Source: Fasciolopsis buskii (lineage: Eukaryota > Platyhelminthes > Trematoda > Plagiorchiida > Fasciolidae). From it: a stretch of DNA of 64,000 nucleotides. Both the position numbers and the translations under genes were made by a program. The stretch lies in contig LUCM01001569.1 of the NCBI GenBank assembly GCA_008360955.1, positions 1 through 64,000 on the forward strand, read 5' to 3'. The notes under the pieces were generated by a model, which did no database searches, was not told the DNA's origin, and saw only the letters and a list, made by a program, of their open reading frames with translations. Shown here piece by piece: positions 27,391-38,106 of the stretch. Every line of letters begins with the position of its first letter. Position 1 is the stretch's first letter.

Positions 27391-27961
27391 TTCAAATCAG
27401 TTATGGCGTAAATTAGCTGACGACTTAAAAAACCGTTCACAAGAAAACGCAAATTTTATTAAAAAATTTTACCTTGTGTATTTTGATGAGGTAAAGCTGC
27501 AGTCATTTTCGACTGAAATGCGGAGATCTGTATATAAGGTATTTGCAAATACAAGTATAATGCTGCTCTAATTTGTTCGTCACAACCCAATGCCTTGCGT
27601 GTATGAGGGATATACTGTCACAACGAGACTACATCTTGACGTGGTGTGACAGCTTGCGGGCCTCAATGATCCAACGAGCTACACAGGATGGCTTATTTCA
27701 AGCCGAAGATCCAATCATGCCTGGAACGTCAATGGGTAGAGGCCTGACGAAGTAGTCTTCTGCTCCTCCAAATCGGAGTTAGCAGCTGAGTCGGAAAAAC
27801 GAATGGAGGAATAATTGATCCAAATAGATGGGCTCCCACTCAGCTGTGTCCCGCTGCCTTGCGGTCAGGTTCTTGTCAGAACCAAAGGCTTTGGATGAGA
27901 ACCGTAATCGTTCTTCTGCTTAGCGGCTGGACTCCCTAGCAGTACCCGTCCATTATTCCCC

Positions 27962-29070
27962 ATGAGTTTCACGCCTACAAATAATTCCATACTGCATCGG
28001 TCGTCGTGCAGAATAAACAGGACCGCGCTGCCCATTACATCGAACGCAGCGGGGGTGGGTAATGATAAGTATGCTACTGCTCAGAGTTTCCTCTCTTCTA
28101 TTCAACCTGTCTCTTCTGTCTCCAACCCAATCTGTTTGCCCCTTCTGCCCACCCATAGTATCTCCATTGATAACACGCCCGATACTCGCAACGGTTTATT
28201 GTCAAGTAGTGTAGTAGGTGGTTTTCAGTCTGTTAGCTCACATTTTCTCAAGCGTCGTCAGCCTCTGAATCTGGGTTCCTTCAATGTGCGCACTTTAATG
28301 CAGGCTGGCCAAAAGGCGTGTTTAGCTCTGACAGTGGACTCACTTTCGATTGATGTCTGCTGCGTGAGTGAAACACGAATTCCCGATTCGAGTGGAGTAG
28401 AGTAATTCAAGTGACTGCGCCAAATGTCTCGTCAAGATATTTCCTTCGCACTTCAGGAGACGAAGCAGCTCGAGCTGTGGGTCAACGTGGTGTAGGAATT
28501 GTCTTGAGTGAGAAAGCCGAAGCTGCCCTTTTAGAGTGGATCCCAGTCAACAGTCGCTTGTATGCCATGAGACTGCAAGGATCAGTCGGAGTCCAGAAGG
28601 ACAGAAGAGTCAAGCGCAGTTTATTTGTTATCTCGGCATATGCTCCAACAGACTGCAGCACTGACGTGGAGAAAGACGAGTTTTACGATGACCTCGTTAC
28701 TCTAGTTCGGAAGAGGAAAGGCTCTGACATTGTAGTGGTGGCAGGTGATTTTAATGCACACGTTGGAAAACTGAGTGCATCGCAGTCCTGTTTAGGTGGA
28801 CGACGCACCTTGCCTGCACAAAGAACAGATAATGCAGAAAGATTTCTCCAGTTTTGTGCAGACGATCGGTTGTTCTTCTCTAGCACGATTTTCCGACACA
28901 GTTCGCGTCGCCCAGCGACATGGCATTCTAACTCGGCGTGTAGTCTGAATCAGACTGACCATATCGCAGTTAGCTACCGTTGGCGCGGTCCTGTCCAGAA
29001 CTGTAGATTGTACTGGACCACGTACGTCGAATCGGACCACGCGTTGGTTTTAATGCGATTTTTACTTTAG
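27962..29070 (+). pseudogene. RTE LINE APE-type endonuclease, frameshifted
   Basis: Two frames joined by a shift near 28405. The first contains LNLGSFNVRTLMQAGQ and IDVCCVSETRI, the N-terminal strands of an exonuclease-endonuclease-phosphatase fold with the metal-binding Glu of SETR. The second contains ISAYAPTD, VVVAGDFNAHVG (Asp and Asn catalytic region), QTDHIAVS and ESDHALV (the final catalytic His). This nuclease nicks target DNA to start reverse transcription. Apart from the frameshift the domain is well preserved, so the insertion is not very old. Confidence 0.82.
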
Positions 29071-29639
29071 CTTAACGGCGATCGAAGAAGGCCGCAAACC
29101 CGATTGGCTGTCGAAAGTCTGTCTGATTCGGCTGTTCGCAACATCTATTAGCAGAAACTATGTGAAAAATTAACAAATCCGACGAGCAACAAAGTAGACG
29201 AGCAATGGGATCAAATTAAGCAGGTTAGGCATTTGCCTGTGGTCCTAAATCTAGCGTTCATCAAGGAAACTGAATCTCGCAAGGGTCGTTGGGTCTAATG
29301 GAGCATAAACGCCAGCTGCCTATCAACAAAGAGGTGAATAAGGTGCTTCAACAGTTGCAGCGTCAGCCTTTAGAATAACCGCGAAACCGGTGGGTTAAGG
29401 TGGCCGAAGTGATGGAGGAAGGTTCCGCTTCAGTCAAAGACTGTTTAAGCTTATACGCGACAACGGTGGGCGGCGAACTTCGGTTAGTGAAGTCGTGTGC
29501 GATAGGACTGGAGAGCTCATACATGGTAACCAACAAGGGCTGGATCATTAGGAGGAGCATTTGAAGAATCAGTCTGGCTAGCCACACGCTAATGTATTTA
29601 GTCCGACGTCTGGAGCTGTGAATCCCAATGAAAGTGGAA

Positions 29640-31195
29640 GTGGAGTCGAGTATTTGGCCTTTGAAGAGGGGAAAAGCTGCCGGTCCCTATGACCTTCCCC
29701 CAGTTCTTTTCAAATTGGGTGGAGAAGCTCTAGTGAAATACCTTGCTTATTTGCTTTATCATATTTAGAATGAGGAGCGCATTCCGTCATCGTGGGGCGA
29801 GTCACTGATTGTACCCATCTTCAAGAAGGGTACTCAGAGTGACTGCAACAATCATCGTGGCACCAGTTTGATTACGATAGTTACTAAGGTGTTAGCTTTG
29901 ATAATGCTGCGTCGTTTGACACCGATTAGCGAGAGTAATATCCGCGAACAGCTGGTCGGATTTCGGCTAGGTCGAGGTTGCATCGATCAAATATTCACTC
30001 TCCGACAGATACTCGAAACGCGCCACACGCACCGCCGCCCTACGATCCCAGTCTTCCTCGACTTGAAAGGTGCTTTCGACTCCGTGGATCGATTAGCACT
30101 ACTCAGTGCTCTCCACCGGAAGGTTATGCCAACGAAGTTCGTGAACCTGTTGCAAGCATTGTACTCGCATACCTATGGTCGCGTTAGGGTATACGGTGAA
30201 TTGCCACGTTCATTAGAAACGACTAGTGGCGTTCGACAAGGGTGTCTCATCTCTCCATTCTTGTTCAACTTCGTCATGGAAGGTGTTTTAGGAGGTCTTA
30301 TGGATGTAGGATTCGAACTGGGAAGTTGAGGGAAGCTATGTGATCTAGATTGCACAGATAACGTTTTGTGCCTTTCCGAGTCTGCGGTCCATCCACAACG
30401 GGTAATAGATAGATTGTCAAGGTTGGTCGCTCGGTGTGGCATGTGCTTCGCACCTTCAATGTGCAAAGTGCTGTTGCAGGACTGGACGAAAGCAGCGCCG
30501 AACTTGATACTGGATGGAGCGGATTTAATGATTGTGGACCGTTTCATTTACCTTGGTGACTGCGTGTCGATAGATGGTAGCTCGGGATTGGAGGTAAGTA
30601 TGCGTATATTCAAGGCTCGAGCAGCTCACGCCGGACTGAATCACTTGAGGCGTCGGTCTGATATTTCGCTGAATTTGAAAGGCCGTGTGTACTGTGCTGC
30701 AGTGCGTTCAGTTCTGTTGTACGGTTGCGAGACGTGGAATATTCGTGTGGGCGATGTTCGTCGGTTGGAGGTTTTCGATCACCGATGTCTGCGTAGTATG
30801 TCTAGGATTGGATGGAGTGATCGGGTGAGTAATGTGGATGTCAGGAATTAGTACTAGGTGCCCATCCTGAGAATACCTTGTTTTATCGTATGAAGCTTAG
30901 TAGAATACGCTGGTTGGGTCACGTACTGCGTATGGTGAACACTCATCTACCATACTTTGCCCCATTTTATGTTCCTCCCAAACAAGGGAAGAAGCCATTT
31001 GGAGGTCAACAGATGACGCGGCAACGCGGGATGAGAAACTGTACAGCGAACTTAGGTAAAGTAGTTGTCTCACGTCTTTGTGATTGCGGTCCGAAAGACC
31101 CGTCAATTAGCTGGTCGGAAACACCGAAGAATATGGCAGTGAATCGTGAAAAGTGGCGATCGTGTTGTCAATTCATATCGAATCAGAATGATTGA
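29640..31195 (+). pseudogene. RTE LINE reverse transcriptase and C-terminal domain, disrupted
   Basis: Blocks in order: LKRGKAAGP; IVPIFKKGTQSDCNNHRG; EQLVGFRLGRGCIDQIFTLRQ; VFLDLKGAFDSVDR (first catalytic Asp); TTSGVRQGCLISPFLFNFV; CTDNVLCLSES where YADD is expected; FIYLGDCVS; VLLYGCETW; RIRWLGHVLRM. The second and third catalytic Asp region is altered (YADD to CTDN), just after an in-frame TGA at about 30327. A further shift lies near 30851. It would not be an active enzyme. Confidence 0.85.
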
Positions 31196-31378
31196 AAACA
31201 CGTGCGTTTGTACAGTTAGACTGTGTTTCGTGTGTTGGCCACAGCGGCGTCTTATCTTGTCCCACCTGTGGAGGTCCACGCCCTGTTCCTTTTGGATATT
31301 CACTCTTTTTATGGAAACGTGTAACTCTGGGGAAAAGACAGTGCTCAGTGAGGCTTGGGCTGCTGTTTAATGCTGATC

Positions 31379-31379
31379 G

Positions 31380-31411
<32 letters not shown>
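31379..31411 (+). repeat. (GAT)n tail of the RTE LINE
   Basis: Eleven trinucleotide units, nine GAT plus a GGT in the middle and a GAA at the end, directly follow the LINE 3' UTR. This fits the simple-repeat 3' end of RTE-clade elements. Confidence 0.85.
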
Positions 31412-32415
31412 GAAGGATACAGCTGTCTCTTCAGGTATGCTCGTTTACAATTTTAAATTTGTTTGCGGTGCATCATTGCGTAAGACTACCGGCGTCAAAC
31501 CGATAAACCTGAGGTGGACCTAACATCGAAAATGCCGTCATTAAACCGTTTGACTTCTGCGTATCTTGCTACCTATGTAGAGATGCAGATATCACGTGTT
31601 TCTTTATCTTACGTAAGCACCACATACAGACTAGTCAACTTCTTACGGCCTAAAATACTTATCTGAGCGCCAGAACATATTCAGTTGCCGGACAGTTTTG
31701 ACGATTGCGCTCTGGTGACGATATGTGCCGCGTAGAGTGGACCGCTGACGATCAGCCTGAGGCATGTTCACCCCTGCAATTATGAATTGAAGGACGTTTT
31801 ATATCCGTCACAAAAAGAACATCGTCAGTTCAGAAATGATAAATCTAAATGAAAGCAAAACATAGCAAGCTGCTAAGATATGAAAACTGGGGATACTCTA
31901 GAGTCTTATTGTCGAAACAACTAAGATTGACAGAAGTTCAAGAAGGCTGATTCTAAGATGGTCTTCCGGGGATGAGTGTCGAAATGGAAGTTTACTGCGA
32001 AATCATTAAGTAAAAAGAACAAACTTTCAGGAGGACAACGCACATCCCTCTCGTGCGAGAGTTCTTACCGTAAGACCAGCGGAATAAGGTGTCCTCGATG
32101 GCCGTGTGGGTTCTCGGATCAGATCCCAATCAGAAACTGAAGGTACTAAGCATAACATCAACAATGTCCTCATAATAATGCTCGAAAATACAAAGGAGTT
32201 TCCAATCCCAATACTGATTACACACGGCACGCGTGACCGTATTGGGAGGGGCATACACCCTACCCACTAGGATTTACTATACAGACCAGGAGCCCCGAAA
32301 ATTGGAGTAGCATGAAGCCACATATAAGGTATCGACAGGTCAGGTGTGTTTACTTTCACTGGGATTCGGCTAATCATCATACAAATGTGTGTGATTGTAG
32401 TAAACAGAGAAACAC

Positions 32416-33130
32416 CAAGTTAGACGGAACGGTCTGTGAACGAGACGGAAAGAAAATCGGCAATCTATCACCTGAAAAGTGAACATCCACAGACATGCAG
32501 TTTGCTTGTTTGTCCTATGCACACACCCAGTGAACAAATTCACAGTGCAATCTTGATTATCATGGTCATCATTCGCACGTCGATGAAGATCCAGTTAATC
32601 CGAACAAAATCAGAGTGATTTGAGTTCAGATCGAACCTCACAAACGATGGTATCAATTTTTATTAGGCCGGTCAAATGAAGTATACTGAACTGTATCCAC
32701 TCGGACCAAAGAACATGAACACAATAGACTTGGCACAGATCTGATGCTGATGAACAACATAAGATGAATTGTGTAGTTTTGAAATTCTGGTTATTTAAAA
32801 AAAAACACTAAAGGATAGGAGCTCGGTATTCACATTGACCTTGGTGAACAAAATTTCACCCTGACCAGTTTGCATGATCGAGTGAAAATTGGGGGCCATC
32901 GTTTGTGAGGTTCGATCTGAACTCAAATCACTCTGATTTTATTCGAATTAACTGGATCTTCATCGACATGCAAATGATGACCATGATAATCAAGATTGCG
33001 CTGTGAATTTGTTCACTGGGTGTGTGCATAGGACAAACAAGCAAACTGCATGTCTGTGGATGTTCACTTTTCAGGTGATAGATTGCCGATTTTCTTTCTG
33101 TCTCGTTCACGGACCGTTCCGTCTAATTTG
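32416..33130. repeat. Inverted repeat: 235-bp arms, about 96.6% identical, 245-bp loop
   Basis: The left arm 32416-32650 is the reverse complement of 32896-33130. I count eight differences, all transitions, five of them at CpG in one arm and TpG or CpA in the other. The 60-codon open frames at 32436-32618 (+) and 32928-33110 (-) are the same peptide because of this symmetry, not because of coding. In the dynein pre-mRNA it could form a long hairpin. No transposase or LINE motif is visible. Confidence 0.9.
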
Positions 33131-33845
33131 TTGTACTGTAGGGAATTTGGATGGGGGAATCGCTGAGTGTGTAGTTTATTTAATGTCTGGTCTATGGCCT
33201 GCCTGAACAAAGTGAGACTGAGGCCGATCTAAGCAAGACACATGTAGTGACTCGTCTTGAAGCTCGCCAGTTACGTCACCACAGGTCAAGCAAAACTCTG
33301 CTCGTCGTTAGCTTGAAGGATGATCAGTTAGGATAGGTCTGACACAGAAGTTAAGTGATTGTCTTAAGTTCGATATTTAAGTGAAGCTGAGATTACCCCA
33401 TCAGTATTCACCGCCATATTTTCTTCGCTGTCGGGAATCTTGGTACCACACTAGTTCACCGTTCATCCAGCTGGTTCTGTATTTCTTCTTTGCCCGTGTG
33501 TTTGGCAAGGCAATGTAAGTTGAGCATCTCGAAACTGCCTCGTGGGAATGGATTGCGGGACTGAGCGAAAAAAGATTCACTGAACGCGTAGTGTGAATTC
33601 CAAATTGGTAAACAACGTAGATCAGTTTGCAAATTTCTCCCGGACTTATGTATAGTTTATTGACTGCTACCGTAGTTTTAACCAGTTCGTGTCGGATCCA
33701 GCTCATTGTGCATAAGTGACTGAAAAACTGCGCAAACTAATGACCAAGGATCCCAACTCAAAAAAAAATGAAAGACAACGCGTCAAGTCTTCCATTTCTT
33801 ACAATGGTATATATGTGTAAATAGCAATTCTGTCTCCATCGGTTA

Positions 33846-34020
33846 CTCCTGATGGTTCAGTGATAGAAGTTGTGGTGATTGTGCGCGTGTCACGGGTTCA
33901 AATCCTTCTAACTGTCGACATTTCCCCATCCCGGAGTTGGATGCCATCCCTTCCGTGAATTAATGTAAACTGCACTGTAATTAGCTCTTAAAAGGGGTAG
34001 AAAGATTAATATTATTATTT
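33846..34020 (+). mobile_element. tRNA-derived SINE
   Basis: The A-box-like TGGTTCAGTGATAGAAG and B box GGGTTCAAATCC are spaced as in a tRNA. A body follows with CATTTCCCCATCCCGGAG, CCCTTCCGTGAATTAATG and an AT-rich tail ending in ATTATTATT at about 34008-34019. The order of body blocks is like the head at 22.5 kb. This is a better preserved copy of a trematode-type SINE. Confidence 0.65.
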
Positions 34021-34294
34021 TTGGCCATTATTTTAGGCCGTTCAATTCAGGTTGGGCTGAATGTGTCAGTGTCTCATTCAATTCATTCCGAATCGGCCAG
34101 ATGTTTCTTTATCCGGTACTTTCAACCAGAATTCAAATTTTCTTGGCCATCATAAACGGTTAAAATTGAGCTCTTCTGACAGAGGTATGTTAAACAAAAT
34201 GTGTTTATCAAGTCAAATGATCCAACTATGGGCTCGTTCATATCAAAACCGTCAAAATCTGGATGTAATAATATCTTTTTCTTCAAAATTTCAG

Positions 34295-34492
34295 GTATGA
34301 TCTCAAGACCAACGAACCCATTCGGTTGATTGATTTGATTTTCATCGGGGCAATGGGTCCTCCGGGCGGTGGACGGAATCCAGTCACGCCAAGATTTTTA
34401 CGGCACTTAAATACAATCACAATTAACGAATTTGAAGATGATACCATGAAAACCATATTCACTCGAATTATGGATTGGCACATAGTTACGCG
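34295..34492 (+). CDS. DNAH7: Dynein heavy chain exon 9: AAA3 sensor and arginine finger
   Basis: 198 nt: one base completing the Trp codon, 65 codons, then two bases. The donor GTAGGT at 34493 is slightly off consensus. It encodes [16 protein letters not shown], then [22 protein letters not shown], the sensor I loop and arginine finger of AAA3, and [11 protein letters not shown]. The last Arg codon is split CG|C with exon 10. Confidence 0.95.
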
Positions 34493-35409
34493 GTAGGTTG
34501 TTCAAAACGAGAATCGTTAGTGCTTCGCTAAATCAAACCAGAAAACCATCATTTTTCGTACTTTTCCTGCTAATGTAAAATATCCGAACACAGACACACA
34601 AATAACGAATATTTTCCAGCTGTTTTACTACTCTCTCTCTCTCTGACCATCGAATAACTCTCGCGTTTTCTTGTATTAAACCCATTTACAAATTCACGGA
34701 CAAGGAAGAAAGAAAATCGAAAATTTGCCACTTGCAACTCAATCACGCACAGAAGTTGAGTTTGTGTGTGTTTGTCACACAAGCGTACTTGGCAATAGAA
34801 ATCCTCAGCCCGATTATGGCCATCGAGATCATCATGCGAAAACTGACGAAGACTTAGCGGAATGCGGAAAACGAACGGCATAAGTACATATCAAATTGCA
34901 CTTGCTGATTTCAGCTTTCATTTGAAAGAAAAACTATCTAAGCAGATTTGTATTCACTTGAGTCAGAACATTGGAATCGGTTTAAACGAAGTATCAAAGA
35001 ACCACGTAAAATGGATTGAGAGTCTCCAGAGTTCGGATGGTTGTGAAAATACCAAAGGGTATGAATGACGGTGGTGTTTTACCCGCTTCACATCGGCTCA
35101 TTCCGTACAGCCATCCCTTGAATCCGGACTCTGGGTTTTGATCTGTGAGACTCAAAAGTTATCACTTTGAACTCGGGCCTGATAAGCTGAAGCCAGCAAG
35201 GTTTAACCCAGTCAACTAAGCTTGTCTACTGAATATTAAGGTTATAACAAGGACAGACTGAAAATGTGTTCATCAATCTGACTTCTGTAGGAAATAAAGA
35301 TCAAATGGACGAATGAAACTGTTTCCCAACTTGCAACATAACAAATAGGGTTGCGAGACTAAGTAGGTATCACTAGAATCTGGTTCCACCGGGGGAGGCA
35401 TAAGGTGAA

Positions 35410-37980
35410 ATGGATGATTTGTCAGAACTCACAACGCGGTCGGATGTGAGGATGAATTTACAAGCAAAGTGCTGCATAGGTCATTGTGCGTATCACGGAC
35501 AGGTAGTTGTCATGGAGGACAAAAAATGCGTCAGTTTCTGCAATTGGATTTCCTATGCACTATTGCTAGAAGGTTGTACGAGCGTTATCATGACATCGTC
35601 CTCATCAGTGAACATTTGTGCGCGCTCTTTGACTGGCAGCGCTACAATTCTGTCATCCTATTTGGTTGTTCTGTTGTCGGACACTTGGTTCCACCATGTC
35701 CTTCGTTCGCCGCTACACTCGTTCGGAATTACTTTTGTTCAAAAACCGTGTCGTTTCTCAACATGGACTGAGATCATGCATTGCTACACCTCAACGATCT
35801 TCTCATCGATCTAAAAGAGACACTCGTGCTGGCTGGCAGGCAGCCTTAAATGCACCCTTCCAGCCAAGATGTCCATTTCGACTTTGTTGAGTACCGTTTG
35901 CTGTTTGCGAAAATGTCGGACCTGTTCCTCACACTTCAATCACCGATCCATGTTCGCACTTGCATCATTTACATAAAAGAATCGTGGCTGAACCCGGAAA
36001 TCGTTGATTCACTCGTGTCGATGGACAGTTTCAGACTCCGTCGTCGGTAAAGAATTTCGAACATGAAGAAGACTGAATGCGGTATGGCAACGTACATAAA
36101 CTTCTTCTGGTCAGGCAAGTCCGAAGTTCTTTATACGTACGCGCTAAAAGGAACTGACTGTCTCGTAACACAGTGTCATCCTAGGTTTTCTCGCCATACA
36201 AGCACTATCATAACCAATTTATAAATTACCCCTTTTAGCTCGCAACAAAATACCGCATCTTTTTTCAACTCTTTTCTAGTGTTTATTGTCTCTCTTCTTG
36301 AAGATAATCTGCATATCGTTGTAGATGATTTCAATCATGCATGGACCCCACCACTGACTATGTTTGACTTGGCTGACTTCTGCGTTTCTCCCATCAGAGG
36401 CGGCTCCTTTTTATATAGTGTTATTAATAACCACTATGATTTATTTTCCCTGAAACTGCGTGCTTCAATTTCAAGTAGTGATCATTGTCGGGTCTGGTAA
36501 GGCCCACGATACACTCAAGGTCAGCTTTCCAATCCTTGAAGCGAACAAATCAAATCCGAGTTCGCCTCCGTAACCTTTCACACAACAAATTTATTCTTCT
36601 TCAGAAATCTCTTGCGCTCGCATCTACCTGTTTCTCTTTTGAACCCCTACCCAATGACAATGTCAAACTTTTCACAGAGATGGTCAACGCAATCTTTGAT
36701 ATTTGCTGCCCCTCAGAAACACGATTCGTCTCAAATGGCCATATTTCCACTCAGAATCTAAAATCTCTAAGAAGACGCAAGGAGCCCTTCTATAAATCTA
36801 ATAATAACTCACGTGTGCGGTACATTTCCAACCTAATAAATGCTGAAATCAAACGCGTCGACTCTACATTCGCCAGCCAACTTCTGAGTGGTAACAACAA
36901 TCGATTCCTATGGCAAGGCGTTCGACTGTTGTGTTGGAAGAAAAAGAACAATACGAAAACTCCTGCGAATGTCGACAGCATCAATCGTGTTTTCATCCAT
37001 CTTTCCAATTATACCTCGGTCATATTTGGACAGGGTGGTGATACGACAGTTACAAGTTTTTCTAGAGAAGAGGTGCTCGACCTTCTCCGCACCACTAAAT
37101 TTACCACAGGGGTTGGTCCTGACAGTCGGTCTTCAGCTCTTTTACGGCATGGTGCAGTCCGATGCATTTACTTCCCTGAATAAATCATCATTAACCTCGT
37201 CTTCTATCCCTGACTGTTTCGAAAAACGATGATTTTCAAAGTCCTTTCAACGACCTATCTTCCGTTTATGATTTATCTGCACCAGTTGGTTTAAATCTCA
37301 ACGCATCCAAATGTTTCGAATGTCTGTTCTCTCTCTCTCGGTCAACCTACCAATCCGAAACATCTTTCATCAACTCAGAAACACTTACCAGGATTGATTC
37401 TGTGAAATATCTAGGAGTTATTATTGATAAAAAGTCTGAAGTGGATATCTGACATTTCCATCCGTGGACAGAATCTCCGACGAGTCATTTCAAATCAAGA
37501 AGCTTCGACACTACAAGGGGAAACAAAGCACCATCTCCTGTGATATACATCATTGTTTTTCCAACGATTCTTTACTGTTCTCCTGTTATTTTCCCGGTTT
37601 ACCTAGAAAAGACTTTAGAGTTCTTCGCCGGGGGCTATTAATTATTAACCGTGTGTCCTTCACACCACTAACTGAGTTGACCTTAAATCTATGTGATCAA
37701 CACTTATCAGCATGTGAGAAATTTGCTTACAAAATTCTCTCTGATCCCACGCATTCTCTGCACAACGATCTTTCACAATGTCGCTCTCATATTTCCACAC
37801 GATCCGCTTTTCTTTCGATACCGTCTAGACACAATATCTACAGGAACTCCACTGTCTCATATTTAGCACGAATTTTGACAAATCGTGACCGGCTTTAAGC
37901 CGAATTTCTGAGCAACCTATCATAATATGCTATGATTATTCCTCGATGAGTTTTTATATTATTCACGTGGTGAGGAGTGT
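35410..37980 (+). mobile_element. Jockey/CR1-like LINE, endonuclease and reverse transcriptase, decayed
   Basis: The endonuclease half contains IKESWLNPEIVDSLVSMDSF (for SETWLN...) at about 35.98 kb, VVDDFNHAW at about 36.33 kb and SSDHCRVW at about 36.48 kb. The RT linker is an intact 232-codon frame (36485-37183). Later pieces include GLNLNASKCFECLFSLS and SVKYLGVIID (about 37.29-37.43 kb). The last is a 144-codon frame (37464-37898) with HLSACEKFAYKILSDP, CRSHISTRSAFL and YRNSTVSYLARIL. Most of the central RT palm (FLDF to YADD) appears deleted between about 37.18 and 37.23 kb. An ATTT-rich stretch at about 37.99-38.01 kb may be the tail. Confidence 0.7.
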
Positions 37981-38106
37981 ATTTTCATTTTATTTATTTA
38001 TTTATTTTCCTGTTTTAATTTTAACTTCACGTTTTTGACTGAAATGCGATATAATTTATTGTCTATAAAATATTGTCTATAAAATATAAAATACAATACA
38101 ACTAGC

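Larger units (their letters stand above)
27580..31411 (+). mobile_element. RTE-type LINE, nearly full length, inactive
   Basis: In order: a non-coding 5' part (about 27.58-27.96 kb, start uncertain), an APE-type endonuclease, a linker, a reverse transcriptase, the C-terminal WLGHVLRM region, a 3' UTR and a (GAT)n tail at 31379-31411. A short-repeat tail rather than poly(A) is typical of the RTE clade. Frameshifts and stops (for example near 28405, 30327-30329, 30849-30851) inactivate it. Its 3' UTR matches the antisense copy at 38.1 kb, with a shared block around GCCTCACTGAGCACTG. Confidence 0.85.
23299..34294 (+). other. Intron 8 (11 kb), the longest intron, rich in retroelements
   Basis: It contains a possible GIY-YIG fragment, a Jockey/CR1-like LINE with a nested repeat, the best preserved RTE-like LINE, a 96.6%-identical inverted repeat and a SINE (all listed separately). 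In 23.3-25.6 and 31.4-32.4 kb I recognise no gene. A 130-codon open frame at 24537-24929 has no recognisable domain. Confidence 0.75.

Noticed and set aside
32436..33110. Two nearly identical 60-residue peptides on opposite strands, at first sight a duplicated small gene
   Set aside because: The identity is explained by the inverted repeat. Five of the eight differences are CpG transitions and there is no sign of codon-level constraint.
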